From Mesotaenium endlicherianum (Eukaryota > Streptophyta > Zygnematophyceae > Zygnematales > Mesotaeniaceae), in assembly GCA_009602735.1 (NCBI GenBank), contig WELA01013825.1, forward strand, positions 344,855-395,617: a stretch of 50,763 nucleotides of DNA. The letters run 5' to 3'. This document shows, piece by piece, positions 12,921 to 23,581 of the stretch. Within the stretch, counting starts at the first letter, position 1, and every line of letters begins with the position of its first letter. Under the pieces are notes generated by a model. It did not search any database. It saw only the letters and a program-made list of their open reading frames with translations, and had not been told where the DNA came from. The translations under genes were made by a program, and so were the position numbers.

Positions 12921-13520
12921 GTGTGTACTTGTGTCTCAAGGCCTGGCATGACCAAGGGTGTTGCTTGGTCCCAAGTCTCCGTAAAGCTGTTTGGTCTAAG
13001 ATTAACAGCGCACAGAAAATTATATTGACATGAGGACAGGATTCTTCTCCTCCCTCCTCCTCCTCCCCCCCCTCCTCTTGAGTAGCCTGCTTTGTGTCAT
13101 CAACACTGCCATCATCACGGGAGGGGTGCCGCGTTTCCCAGCTAGTGTTTGCACTCAAGGGCCGTGCCATGCCCTGTGCCCGTGTCTGTGCCTGTGTCGT
13201 GTGACGTGTGCGCGGCAGAAGCGGTCCCGAAGAGGATCCTGGAGATCATGAACGTGCACGGCCTGACGCGCGAGAACGTTGCCAGCCACCTGCAAGTAAG
13301 CAGCAGCGGACAGTGCTCCGGCCGGCCGCTCCTCCCCCTCCTCGCCCTCCTCTCCTTGTGGGCGTGCTTGCACCATGCCTGATTCTCTCGCCAGCAACTG
13401 GTCCTGCCTACGAGCCGCTGTTGGTCCTCAGAACATCTAAGTTCTGCCCCATCGAATGGCGGAGGCTCCTCTGGGCACCACACAAGGAGGGGCAGATCAA
13501 ATGGGGAGCTCTCAATCCAT

Positions 13521-13558
<38 letters not shown>

Positions 13559-16500
13559 GGAGAGGGAGGGAGAGCAAGACAAAAATCAAGAGCGAGCAAG
13601 AGGAGCAAGGGTAATGAGGGGCCGGGGGGGGGCGGACGAGGGGAGGGAGTAAGAGGAAAGAAGGGTAGGAGGGCATAGGGCGGGGGAGAGAGGGAGGACT
13701 GTGTGCTGCTATGCTGGCCTCCTGTGCTGCTGGGGACGTGTTCTGTAGGCCTGCTTCGGCTTCTCCCTGTCCTGGGCAAGCCTTCAGCCGCAGCTTCTGC
13801 ATCCTGCTGTCTGGATGACCTCTAATTGCCTGCAATAGGGGGCTTGCTTTCTCCGCTAGCAGCCTTCCATTGGCCGGGAACTGGCTGAGCAACTCGCTGG
13901 CTATCCCGTGACTGAGCTACCGGCCGTTGGAGTGACTGCCTGTCTGACTAGCTTTTAGAATGACTGGCTTCCTGACTGGCTGACCGGCTGACTGGCTGAC
14001 CTGGCTGCCTGAATGACTGACTGACTGGCTGGTTGCGTGTCTAACTGACTGACTGGCCGTCTTGCATGCATGCAGAAGTATCGGCTGTACCTGAAGCGGC
14101 TGAGCGGAGTGCAAAATCAGAGCCAGAGCCAAAGCCAGAGCCAAGGGCTGGGCCAGGGCCAGGGCGGGGGGGGGCAGCAGCAGCAGCAGCAGCAGCAGGC
14201 ATGCACCAGCAGCAGCAACGGCAACCCCTCCTTCCTTGCTGGCAGCCTCAGCCCCACGCCTGTCCCCAACCCCGCCCTCGCCTTGGACCTTGCTGCGCCA
14301 GGCAGCAGCAGCGACCACCACCCCAGCGCCGCCGGCCAGATGCCGGGCACCTCCGCCATGGCAACCCTCCAGGTGTGGACGCCTGCCTGCCTGCTTGCCT
14401 GCCTCCCTGCCTGCCTTCTGCTTGCCTGCCTGCCTGGGTGTGCTGGCCTCCTCTCCTTCTTCCTCCTCTCAGAATATGTCTTTCTTCTCCTAGTTGATTA
14501 AATCCTGCACCTCTGCCCTCCAGCCCATGCTGGCCCCATCACGCAAGAAAGTTGCAGGGGAATGGCAGTGGAGCTCGACCACGGTGTTCCACAGAGGACC
14601 TGTTCCTGCCAGCTGGAGGCCTATGCGCTGCCACACGTCAGTGGTGGCCTGTGTGCAACAGGGTGCCTCAGCTCCGTGCTGTCAGCTTTGGCTGTGGCCG
14701 CCCTTCAAGCTTCCTCCTTCTCCACGAGCAAGGCACACACACACGCTCTTACAGGGAGACGGGCAGATGCATCAGCCCGCTCCTCTGCTACCCCCGAGCA
14801 AGCCTGATCGCAGATGCTCTGGCGGTGACTGCATGCAGGCCGCAGGGCGCTCGCCGGGAGGCCTCCTGGGCTTGGGGGCCACCAACCTGGCGGGCGTGGA
14901 TCCCGCCATTCTGCTCCAGCTGGCCAACCTGCAGGTAAGTCCTCCTCCTGCTCCTACTCCTCCTGCTGCTGCTGCTACTGCTCTCCTCTGCCAGCCTGCC
15001 CTTCTCCCCTTGTGTGCCGGTTCTGGCCCGAAGCGAGTGGCGTCCTCTTAGGCCTGACATGTGGGTAGAGGTAGAGCTCCTTGACTTCCTCTCCGCCTCT
15101 GACCTCCCTGGCGGCTTGCTGCTGCTGGTGATGGTGGTGCTGCAGGCAATGAGGCAGCAGCAACAGCAGCAGCTGCAGCAGCACTCCCAGCAGCACCCTC
15201 AGCCGCAGCTCTCGCCCGGCGGCACCATGGGCAGGCAGCAGCAGCAGCAGCCTCAGGCTGCGTCTCCCCTGCTGGCGGGGCAGGCAGCCATCCTGCACGG
15301 CCTCCACGGCGGGCTAGACCTGGACCGTCTGGCGCAAGCCCAGCACCAGCTGTCCATGCTGGCCAAGGGCCACAGGGGCGGGGCCGCCAGTGAGCAGCTC
15401 GCCTTCCAGCAGCTGGGGGCTCTCTCCTCCGGGGGCCTTAGGAACCTGGCGGGTTTCACAGGCCATGGCTTGCCCTCGTCCACGCCAGGCGGGGCCCCTG
15501 GTGCGCCAGCGGGGGTGGGAGGTACGGGTGCTCTGCTTCTGCAGCTACTCCAGCAGCAGCAGCAGCAGCAGCAGCAAGGGGGGGGAGCGGGAGGGGGAGG
15601 TGCGGGGCAAGGACATGTGGGCATGGGCGGCGGTGGTCAGCAGGGCCAGATGTCGGGCTCGGCTGGGCCGTTGGGCCAGAGTGGTGGGGATGCGGGCGCC
15701 AGGCGGCTGCCACACGGGCAGCCGTCCACGGATGCTGCTGCCGCCTACGCCCAGATGGGCGGTGAGTTCCCTGCGGCGCTGCGCTCAGGGAGGTTTCTGC
15801 AGATGGGGGCTGGGCACGTGGGAGCTTCCTCTTCACAGGGGGGGATGGACAGCAACCTGGGAGGCGGTGCGGCAGGGGAAGGGGGGAGGGGCGGGGGCTC
15901 CTACCCTCAGTCCCTACTGATGGAGCAGCAGCAGCAGCAGCAGAGCTTTGGACAGCGGGGTGGGGGGGGCAGCCAGGGCTCGGCTCAGAGAGACCCAATG
16001 CCCTATGGGGGCTTGATGGGCTCGCCGGCCGGGGGCAGCACGCATGGCCCTCCCCCGAGCTCCTCCCTGAGGCCCGGCTGGGGCCAGCAGAGCCCCCTGG
16101 CTGAGTCTCAGGGTGGACGCAGCATGGGAGGTGGGGGAGGAGGAGGAGGAGGAGGCAGCGGTGTGAGCAGCGCGCAGGATGCCTCCTTGCAGAACAGAAA
16201 CGGCAGCAGCTACCTGCACGGGGGCGGGCAGGACTTCTTTGCGCAAGCTGCCGCCCGCCAGCTGCAGGCACAGCAGCAGCAGCAGCAGCAACAGCAGCTG
16301 CAGCTGCAGCTCGCTGGGACGGCTGCGGAGAGGGGCCAGGGGGGGAGCGGCCAAGAGGCTGGCGAGGCTGGGGCCGGTGCCGGGGCCCTGCCGTCGTCAT
16401 CGCCGGTGTTCCAACACTCGCAGGTGCAGGGGGGTACAGGTGGCGGATGGGGCACAAAGGAGAGCGGGCGCGAGGAGAGCGCTGACAGCGGCAACGCTGA

Positions 16501-17187
16501 GCCCAACGCTGGCAGCGAGCAGAAGCAGCAGCAGCGGCAGGGGCAGGGGCAGGAGGGAAGAGGAGTTGATGCTGGCGGCGGCGGGGCCGGGGGCGGGGGG
16601 ACTCACTCCTCGCCCCTGGGGCCGAGCCTTGTTTCTGTCGACTCTGCGAACCAGGACGAGTTCATGAACCTCTTCTTGAGAACGGTAGGAAGGCGCTTGC
16701 TTGCGTGCTGCAGGGCTGGCCTGGCCTGGTCGGGTACGAGTTGAGAACAGCTCACAGCGATTGCAAGATAGCATTGCTCTTGAAGCAGCCAGAAACTCGT
16801 GGTTTGAATGAAGCTCCCGCACCCCTTCATAATCCAGTCATGCAAACATGCAGATACTCTGTCTATGTCCATACATGCAAAGTATAGATGACTACGTTCA
16901 ACGCCAGTTCTCGCACTCTGGTCAGTCGTAGAGTCGTAGCGGGGATACAGTGCATGCAAGGCCTTGCAGGGTTGTGTGTTCTGCTTGGGCCTGCCAGCTG
17001 CTGTCTGTCATAGAGAAGAAGGATGTTTTCCTGACACAGTACGACTACTAGCTGCTCGTGTGCTGTCGCGTCTGTAGATACTCACAGCTGGCACCTGGCA
17101 CTGACGACGTTTGGTGGATTCTTACTCAATTTGCAGGATAGTGCTGCTGAACTTCCTCAAGGAGAGAGTCCCCGCCAGAACCTATGA
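9389..17187 (+). CDS. ARR-B-like: Type-B response regulator with GARP domain (complete, nine exons)
   Basis: Nuclear transcription factor at the end of the cytokinin His-Asp phosphorelay. Exons: 9389-9524, 9977-10126, 10891-11033, 11490-11925, 13219-13295, 14076-14372, 14755-14934, 15146-16684, 17137-17187; all GT-AG and in phase, 1002 aa. The receiver domain (about 20-140) has the acidic pocket at D26-D28, phosphoacceptor D71 in [12 protein letters not shown]98 and K120 in [20 protein letters not shown]. Exon 4 encodes polyQ, an acidic run and KKARVVW. The GARP/Myb-like DNA-binding domain (about 264-323) spans exons 4-6: [16 protein letters not shown] | [13 protein letters not shown]...ENVASHLQ | KYRLYLKRL. 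The long exon 8 (513 codons) is Q/G/S-rich low complexity, plausibly transactivating, as is usual for type-B proteins. The last exon adds 16 residues and TGA. The family assignment is secure; small exon boundaries in the low-complexity part are less so. Confidence 0.92.
12005..12072. repeat. (TC)n microsatellite in RR intron 4
   Basis: A long CT-rich tract that starts 80 bases after the exon 4 donor and is followed by an AT-rich patch. Together with the second CT tract at 12882-12919 it brackets the VARICOSE-like fragment. Confidence 0.9.
12161..12340 (+). pseudogene. VCS-like: Exon-like fragment of VARICOSE/EDC4 decapping scaffold
   Basis: The plus frame ending at a GT donor after 12340 reads [39 protein letters not shown] and [19 protein letters not shown]. 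This matches the conserved C-terminal region of plant VARICOSE / animal EDC4 (FEASVIPAFE...CKSMFEQID...F.KGLVEHT...AAQQ), a scaffold of the mRNA-decapping complex. It lies inside intron 4 of the response regulator on the same strand, with an AG at 12168-12169 as possible acceptor. No neighbouring VARICOSE exons are visible, so it is either a captured gene fragment or a misplaced contig piece. Coding frame and splice donor look intact. Confidence 0.75.
12881..12919. repeat. N followed by (CT)n microsatellite
   Basis: A single N at 12881 directly precedes about 19 CT units. A lone N at the edge of a simple repeat suggests an assembly join rather than an ambiguous base. Confidence 0.85.
13522..13555. 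repeat. (CA)n microsatellite in RR intron 5
   Basis: An uninterrupted CA run of about 15 units between exon 5 and exon 6 of the response regulator gene. It is followed by purine-rich sequence with no coding signal. Confidence 0.9.
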
Positions 17188-17844
17188 CTCGTCGCAGGGG
17201 GCCTAGACCAGCCGCCTTTACCTTTTCGTTCGCTGTTTGATCAGGCTTGAGCTCGCCAATGTTGAACCTAGCACCCTTGGAAACAGCTGCAACAGCCTGG
17301 CAGTGATGAAGATGGATGATGCTCTGGGTTCACACGTATCCACTCAGAGATCTTTTTTTCCACGCACTTGCTGTGAAGCTGAGTAGGGTTCAACTCTCGA
17401 GCTCTGGCTGTAGAGCTAGAGCAATGTGAAGCTGAAGGTGTTGGCGTGAGGTGTATGATAAGTGTTTAATAGAGGAGTGCAGCATCTGCAGGAGACAGCA
17501 ATATGCACCAATAGGTACCTATCTTTCGCTCGATCAAGTAAAAATTACCATGTGGGTTCACCTGCACGAGCACATCTGTAATAAAAGAGATTTTTATACG
17601 ATGCGTGGCAGCTTAAGTTCAGATGACATGAGCTCGCAAGTTGCGTCGCTTCTGGAGCACGAGTTGTTTGAATGCACTTCAAATTAATGACTCTGTGGGG
17701 TGGAGACCTGCACGTCTGGTATAAGTAAGAAATTATTGGCAATTAACTTTTTTATTAATGTTTCCATCAAAACGATTGTGCTACAGGTGGGATAGCGGTC
17801 TACAGTGACAGACCAATGCCCGTACCCAGTTCCTTGGGAGTGGG
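17188..17844. other. Convergent 3' interval, RR and enoyl-CoA isomerase genes
   Basis: AT-rich sequence between two convergent genes, presumably two 3' UTRs. AATAAA-like strings occur near 17580 and 17750, but I cannot assign a cleavage site. No RNA gene or ORF is convincing. Confidence 0.5.
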
Positions 17845-19264
17845 TCATAATCTACTTCGAGAGAGTGCTTTCCCTCTCCTCTGCTCTTCAAGTGTAGATT
17901 TTAAGCCTACGTCAGTATCGCCCCGGGCAGCCCTCCTCGACAGCTCGGACAATTCGTACATAAGGACATCTTCAAGCTCCCTCAACACCGAGCGCTTCAT
18001 CATCCGCTTGAAAAGGGGGAAAGAATCATGGGCTAGGGGCTGCTCCAGCATCATCTTTACTCTTTGCTGAACATCTGCGAATGACCAGACGAGAGAAGGG
18101 GGGAAATATAATTACGGCGAGACCGTTCAATGACATGGTGATATTATCAACAACATACCACAATAGTCTAGCACAACTGATTAGCCAGAAGGTTCTAGCA
18201 CGTGTGACAATCCTCGGACTTGAGTTGGCTCAAGCATCTAGCCTAGCTAGGTAGTGTCCTTTTGAATAAACTCAGCACTGGTGAAAAAAACAAACAAAAA
18301 AAAAGTGTAGGATAGAGAAGAAGTGGGAGTGCTTTTCAGTGGCCCGCAGAGAAGATGAAACCTGTTGCTGAAATTGAAGCCCTCCAATTGATGGAGGCCT
18401 GTAAAGCATTCACTGGCTCAAGGTGAAAGATAAGGCCTTCACACTATAGACCAGCACCTCCTAAGGGCAGTGAATACTTGACCCGTTGCTCTGAACTTCT
18501 GCCTCACAACTGTTCGTAAAGGGAAGATAGACAGTTCAAGGTCAGGAAACGTAGCATGAGCAGGCACTACACTACACAAATACAGGAAGGGGGACAGATT
18601 AACCGTGAGTGCAGAGGTGGGAATCAATTTTGAAGTAACATGTATCACACACTTTCAGATGGTAGTGGTTGGGGTGACCATAAAAGTCACCTGGCAGCAA
18701 TGTCTCAGGCGGGAAGAGCTCTGATACCAGCCCAGTTGTTTTTGCTTCGTCTGCCCCTATTTTCTTCGAGCCCATGAGCATCTCGTTAGCTAGTGAAGGT
18801 CCGAGTATTCTTGGGAAGGTCACAGAGGAACAAAACTCGGGTACTATGGCAATGCGGGCAAAAGGAGCCCAGAAAGTTGCGGTTGTTGCAGCATACGAAA
18901 TGTCACAATGTGGTAATAGAGTAACACCTATCCCAACTGCATGACCGTTAACAGCTGCGACTATGAGCTTAGGAAAATGTAGCAGTCCCAGCATAAACTG
19001 ACCTACAGGTGCAAGTATAGGATTAGGTCCGCCTACAGAGCCCTCAGACAGATCTGCGCCACTACTAAAATAGTCCCCTTCTCCTGTCAGTATCACTGCA
19101 TGGACCGTACTGTCGTCTGCAGCCTTTGCTAAAGCCACAGCTAACTCGGCATACAAAGTCGAATTCATGGCGTTTTTCCGGTCCGGGCGACTTAAAACGA
19201 TAGTGAGAACAACTCCATCCTGCACTGTTTTGATCGTTCCAAAAGGAGCCATCAGGCGGGACAT
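17845..19264 (-). CDS. ECI-like: Peroxisomal delta3,delta2-enoyl-CoA isomerase-like protein (two exons)
   Basis: Crotonase-fold enzyme that moves double bonds of unsaturated enoyl-CoAs into position for beta-oxidation. Exons 19264-18691 and 18074-17845 join in phase (267 aa). Seen: LSRPDRKNAMNSTLYAELA; oxyanion-hole loop GDYFSSGADL; VNGHAVGIGVTLLPHCDISYA; and VPEFCSSVTFPRI with the Glu at the position of the catalytic glutamate of ECI2 (SPEGCSSYTFPKI). The C-terminus is SRL, a type 1 peroxisomal targeting signal. The ATG at 19264 follows a good acceptor (catcaacag), so there is probably an intron in the 5' UTR; an in-frame ATG at 19345 would add a hydrophobic leader that seems artefactual. 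Exon 2 (DVQQRVKMMLEQPLAHDSF) is diverged from the usual C-terminal helices but still shows the Lys/Arg-rich CoA-side helix. Isomerase rather than hydratase is inferred from the ECI2-like motifs. Confidence 0.85.
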
Positions 19265-20989
19265 CTGTTGATGAAGATTAACACGCAGTAAGCAAGCGAG
19301 AATGAATAACAAGTACAGACGCAAGGCAAATTCCCTCCTCCCCAAGCCTTATACTGTCAAAATAGCGTGTGATCATCCACCGTCTTTAGAAACACAAGCA
19401 TCTCCATGCATCCACATTTGTTACTTCCTTTTGCTTTTACTTGGGACCAAATGCATATAGGACAAGTTGGGACCATGGTTGGGACCACTTCCGATGACTT
19501 CTGATGACCACCAATGACGCCCACTTTTGGTAAGCCACGTGGCATAGAGTGGCACGTAGAGCTTCCATCTTCAAAATTGAAACGCATGCTATAAATTCCT
19601 TAATGTGTTTCTTATTACTTCTAGTTAAATTTCAATCACTGACGCCTTTATTTGACTAAGTCTTTCATGAGGTGGTAGGTGTTCGACCATGTTCACATGA
19701 ACGTTCTTTAATGGAAAGAAATTATAAAGCATGTAAAAAACCTGCAGGAATGAAAAAGTGCACTTAACAAATTGAAGGAGATGTACGCGCACAATGACCC
19801 AGAAAACATATATAGCCTAATGCTAACCTGATCTACATCTACCTTTTTCTACTTCCCTAAAGGCTCATATCTGTAGTCATCTTACTATTGAGCTTCCTTT
19901 CTACAAATTCTTCACTATACCCAACTTTTCTCAGAGGCAGGGTGGGTGGGCTCAAGTAGCACCTTACAAAGTGTGCACTGGAATGCTAGGAAAGACATGT
20001 TGTCGCTGCTCAATAGTTGCTCAATAGTCCTGCACTACTCTTTCAAGTGTAGCTCTTTGAGAGCAATATTTATAACATCAAGATGGCTATGGGGAGAATT
20101 CTCGTCAAATAAGTGCATTATCAATTTGTATGATGGGCTTTCAAATTGAAATTATCTCTTCACTCCAAATCTTCGGTTGAAACACCTGCCGCAACTGGGA
20201 CTGTTGGAGGACGCTAGGTCTAGGTGCAGCCAACTCAAGCAAGAACTAGGACGGCAAGGACGTGACCAAGGATAGGACCACTCCCTAGATTGGACATGGA
20301 CTGGCTAATCTAAGTGCCGCGGGTATAAACCCCCCCTAGCAGGGGGGAAAGCCTACAGCTTATGAGCTGGAACCAAGGATGAAATAAATGTGAGTCTAGA
20401 TTTGGCACTACTGAGCAACTAACAGGATTGCGACACTCATACTAGACGAAACTTGAGCTATGAAAACCAGTGAGAAGCTTGAGCGGGTTAGTCGTAGGAC
20501 GGCTAATAGTGAGAGGTTCGATTTCTAGAGCGCGGATTAGAACGGGGTGATCAGCTTAGGTTATAGCCGAGTTCGAGTGCATGAAAACGAGCTTAAGTGG
20601 GCTGGGATACGAGCAACCTTCTAGCAAAGAGGGGGGCAAGCAGGACCACGCAATAAACGAGCAAACAATAACACGTGCAATAAAAGCATAATAAACTCAA
20701 ACATGTATACGGACATACAAAAGCTAACACCAAAATGGTGTTAGCTTTTGGCCTAAATAGCGTGCCCTTGCACCGTATGCCCAGTGCCTACAAATGAAAA
20801 GAAGAGCTATCTACTACGACTAACGCGTCATCGCGTCGTCAAACACAAACTCAAAAAAGTATCTAAGTACGAATGGGATTGTACCTACGAACACACACAT
20901 ACCACTCAAGTCAAAGGTCACCTGACTCCCCCTCACCCCTTACTGTCCCTATCCCCTAGCAATCCCGAGAGCATACTCGTCGGGATTGC
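19265..20989. other. Intergenic, with possible LTR-like piece near 20200
   Basis: Contains the 5' leader of the isomerase gene and then mostly AT-rich sequence without genes. From about 20201 a stretch begins tgttggagg and includes a TATAAA box (20324-20330); it resembles the start of a Copia LTR, but I find no second copy, clear end or target duplication, so this is only a suggestion. Confidence 0.35.
20718..20750. repeat. Perfect 15-bp inverted repeat, 3-nt loop
   Basis: caaaagctaacacca and its exact reverse complement flank a loop of AAA. It could form a strong hairpin in RNA or be the fused ends of a small palindromic element. It lies just left of the solo LTR and is not part of a recognised gene. 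Confidence 0.8.
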
Positions 20990-20994
20990 CTACG

Positions 20995-22309
20995 TGAAAT
21001 GAATCTTGCTTATTCAAGATTAATATATTTCATTTAAATATAAAAGATCAGAGATAGGTGGAAGCGTGTGAAATCAGGGAGCGATCTTCGCCCTTATAAT
21101 GAATTCCGTTTACTCATCTATAGCCCTTGACTCACTTATCGTAGTGTGCCATAGTTGCACACGAATACAAGGCACAAGAAAGAGGCGAGCTGGAGGACTT
21201 GAGCTTCTCCTTTAGAAACTCCTGACCTCTTGCCTACCAGGCATACAAGCATGTGTAAGCACATATACAACATCAGGGTACTAAATAGCAAAGGTGCTCT
21301 CATTCAGATGACCATAAAGTAGCTCAAACACATCCCACTGACTTAGGTGCAAAACCATGCAATCTGTCCGCTGTGTGACCCCGAAATGTCAGAGGGCATA
21401 ACTCTGTCAATACCACTCCAAATTGAGCAAACTTAACGGCAACGGATGCATCTTGATGAGACCTTTCCGAAAAGTCCTAGTTCGCTCCAAATGGAGCGCA
21501 ACCAAATCAGCCATGGCAATTTCCGTGAAGGCTGGTCATTAGAACGAACCCAAAAAGTGCACACATCACTTGCAAGTAGAAATCCGACTGTAAAGCCTAC
21601 TGTCCAGAATGAGGGACCACGGGATCCCAGCCTGCTCTGTACCTAGTGACCACCTGGTTGACCACGGCGCAAGGTGCGCCGTTTCGTGGGAAACCCGTTA
21701 AGTTGGGACCCACGGATCTAGGTATAACGACCATATTAATTGGTCGGTTGACTGAAGTCCTAACTGTTCAGTTGACTGACGACGGCTCCGCCTACCCAGG
21801 AGTTAACCACACTGGTAGGACATCGGTTTACCGAATCTCAGTCGACCTCCCGACTTTCAGTATACTACGGTCCAATGTGCCAATCTACAAATAACAATCT
21901 AAATGAATATGTCTATCCTCAGCGTACTGAAGCTAAGTATATTGACTAATATCAAGCGAGCTTACTATATGTCAACCTACTGATATTATATCCTGTATAT
22001 AACTGATATATAAATCTCAGCAAACTATACTATGATACAAAAGTCATCCTGCTGACCTTTTCAACAATGTCAGCAAACTACACTATGATACAAAAGTCAT
22101 CCTGCTGACCTTTTCAACAAAGTCAACAAACTACACTATGGTACAAAAGTCATCCTGCTGACCTTTTTGACAAAGTAAGTAAACTCGCATTACATCGACA
22201 TACATTCATTTAGATGAACTCGCACATGTGAGTATATAGACATAATACTTATTTAGTGTTATATTTATATATGCAATTAATTAAATAAATAATGAACTGA
22301 TTCATTACA
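20995..22309 (-). mobile_element. Solo LTR with 5-bp target site duplication
   Basis: The ends are TGAAATGAATC (left) and GATTCATTACA (right), the same inverted ends as the chromovirus LTRs further right, read in minus orientation as TGTAATGAATC...GATTCATTTCA. It is flanked on both sides by CTACG (20990-20994 and 22310-22314), a 5-bp target duplication typical of Ty3/gypsy integration. No internal coding region is present, so it is a solo LTR, 1315 bp and longer than the roughly 720-bp LTRs nearby. Confidence 0.8.
22017..22175. repeat. Three tandem copies of a 53-bp unit
   Basis: Units begin tcagcaaactayactatg at 22017, 22070 and 22123, differ at a few positions and end near 22175. The array lies inside the solo LTR and partly explains its extra length. 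Confidence 0.9.
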
Positions 22310-22747
22310 CTACGGTGCACGACGGGCTAGCTATGGACAGTGAGATATCCCATTGGGTACCCGCGCCGACCCTTCAGGCGAGCGAACCTGAGGGTCGACC
22401 TCCACAGGTGTGGGCGGCGACACCACGTGTGGAGGGAAAGATAGAGCGCGTGATCTGAGGAGAACCTCACAGCTGCTTAACAGCAGATCCTGGTGAGCAG
22501 ATCATGGGTCCCAGTGTTCACCAACGCTGCACATAGACTCAACCATCCTCACTTACCACCCTAACCTGCCTAACCACTAGAGCTTGTCATTGACCCTCCA
22601 CCTTCTGTGGACACTACTAGACACCAAAGTGACTCAACGACGGGCACGACACACAGGAATATATTAACCTTTGATAATGTTTCTTCTCATATTTTGATGA
22701 TAGGAATTTGTGATTAACACAGTACTTTAGCTCTAAATAACCTCACA
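22310..22747. other. Spacer between solo LTR and next LTR
   Basis: Mixed composition with no ORF or repeat unit I can name. It contains a short inverted repeat around 22370-22400 (gacccttcaggc ... gcctgagggtc-like). Confidence 0.4.
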
Positions 22748-23465
22748 AGAAATGAATTGACTTACCAATAGGCAATTAACAATTAAATAAAGATCTTTAT
22801 ATCAGCAAGTAATCTTTATGGTATTTTCTGTTGACGGGTTTAACAGCAAAGACAATACACTAGCGACATGCAATAATCATAAGTCAATTGCAAGTAAACT
22901 TGCATCAACCATGCAATCTGGAACTCATACATAGGCAAGGTTAGAAGACAAATCGCATCAATGGCTTCTTGCCTTGGATTCAGATATCTCGCAGTAAGCT
23001 ATACAAAAGAGTTGGCCTCGCATCCAAATGCCGAACTCGAGAGCAATACCTAGCATATGTACATGGAATGAGTTTACACTTCAACGGCAAGTGCGATGGC
23101 ACCGCCTACCCGGGAGTTAACTACGTTGCTAGGACCTCAGCTAACCAAATTCACAGCCATCTTCCATCATCCCGAATCGCCATCCATCTTAAGGGTATCA
23201 TCCGGCCACTCATCTAGCACATCACATTTATATGCACGACTAGGCAGTTTGCTGCTATCGAGTACGACAGTCAGCTTACTGTAAAAGAATGTGTTAGCTA
23301 ACTGACCTAAGTCAGCAAGCTGACCTAAGTTGACTTCAGTGTGCTGCTCCCGGCTGAGTCATTAAACTAAGTATTAGAAATCTAGCGGGCTTAATATTAA
23401 CTAAAGTTCAGCAGGCTGAACTTATTTAACTACTATATTATATCAACTCAATATATTGCATTACA
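22748..23465 (-). repeat. LTR downstream of ORF X copy 1
   Basis: About 718 bp, aligned by eye with the LTRs at 26570-27291 and 34669-35362 (shared cttaccaataggc, atctttatatcagcaagtaatc, gatggcaccgcctacccggg and agcaggctgaactt). The right end gcattaca is followed by atccctcc, which on the minus strand is the polypurine tract GGAGGGAT directly before the LTR start. It is the 3' LTR of the element that carries ORF X copy 1. Confidence 0.85.
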
Positions 23466-23581
23466 ATCCCTCCAATTTAAATTGTTGTCGACTCGACAAC
23501 ACCTATGAATTATCTGACTACAATCAAGTAACTCATATACTACACAAAAGCAGGCTGACTCTAAACAAAGACAACAACAAA

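Noticed and set aside
15456..16457. Long minus-strand ORF opposite exon 8 of the response regulator
   Set aside because: It is the antisense shadow of a GC-rich, polyQ/polyG coding exon, with no recognisable domain.
20201..20640. Copia LTR starting tgttggagg
   Set aside because: No matching second LTR, end or target duplication could be found, so it is only mentioned in the intergenic entry.
22017..22175. CRISPR-like array
   Set aside because: Three directly adjacent 53-bp repeats without spacers, in a eukaryotic LTR.
23096..23284. Small plus-strand ORFs beginning MAPPTRELTTL, repeated near 26921, 35018 and 37551
   Set aside because: They are the same stretch of LTR sequence in each copy and show no sign of being translated.
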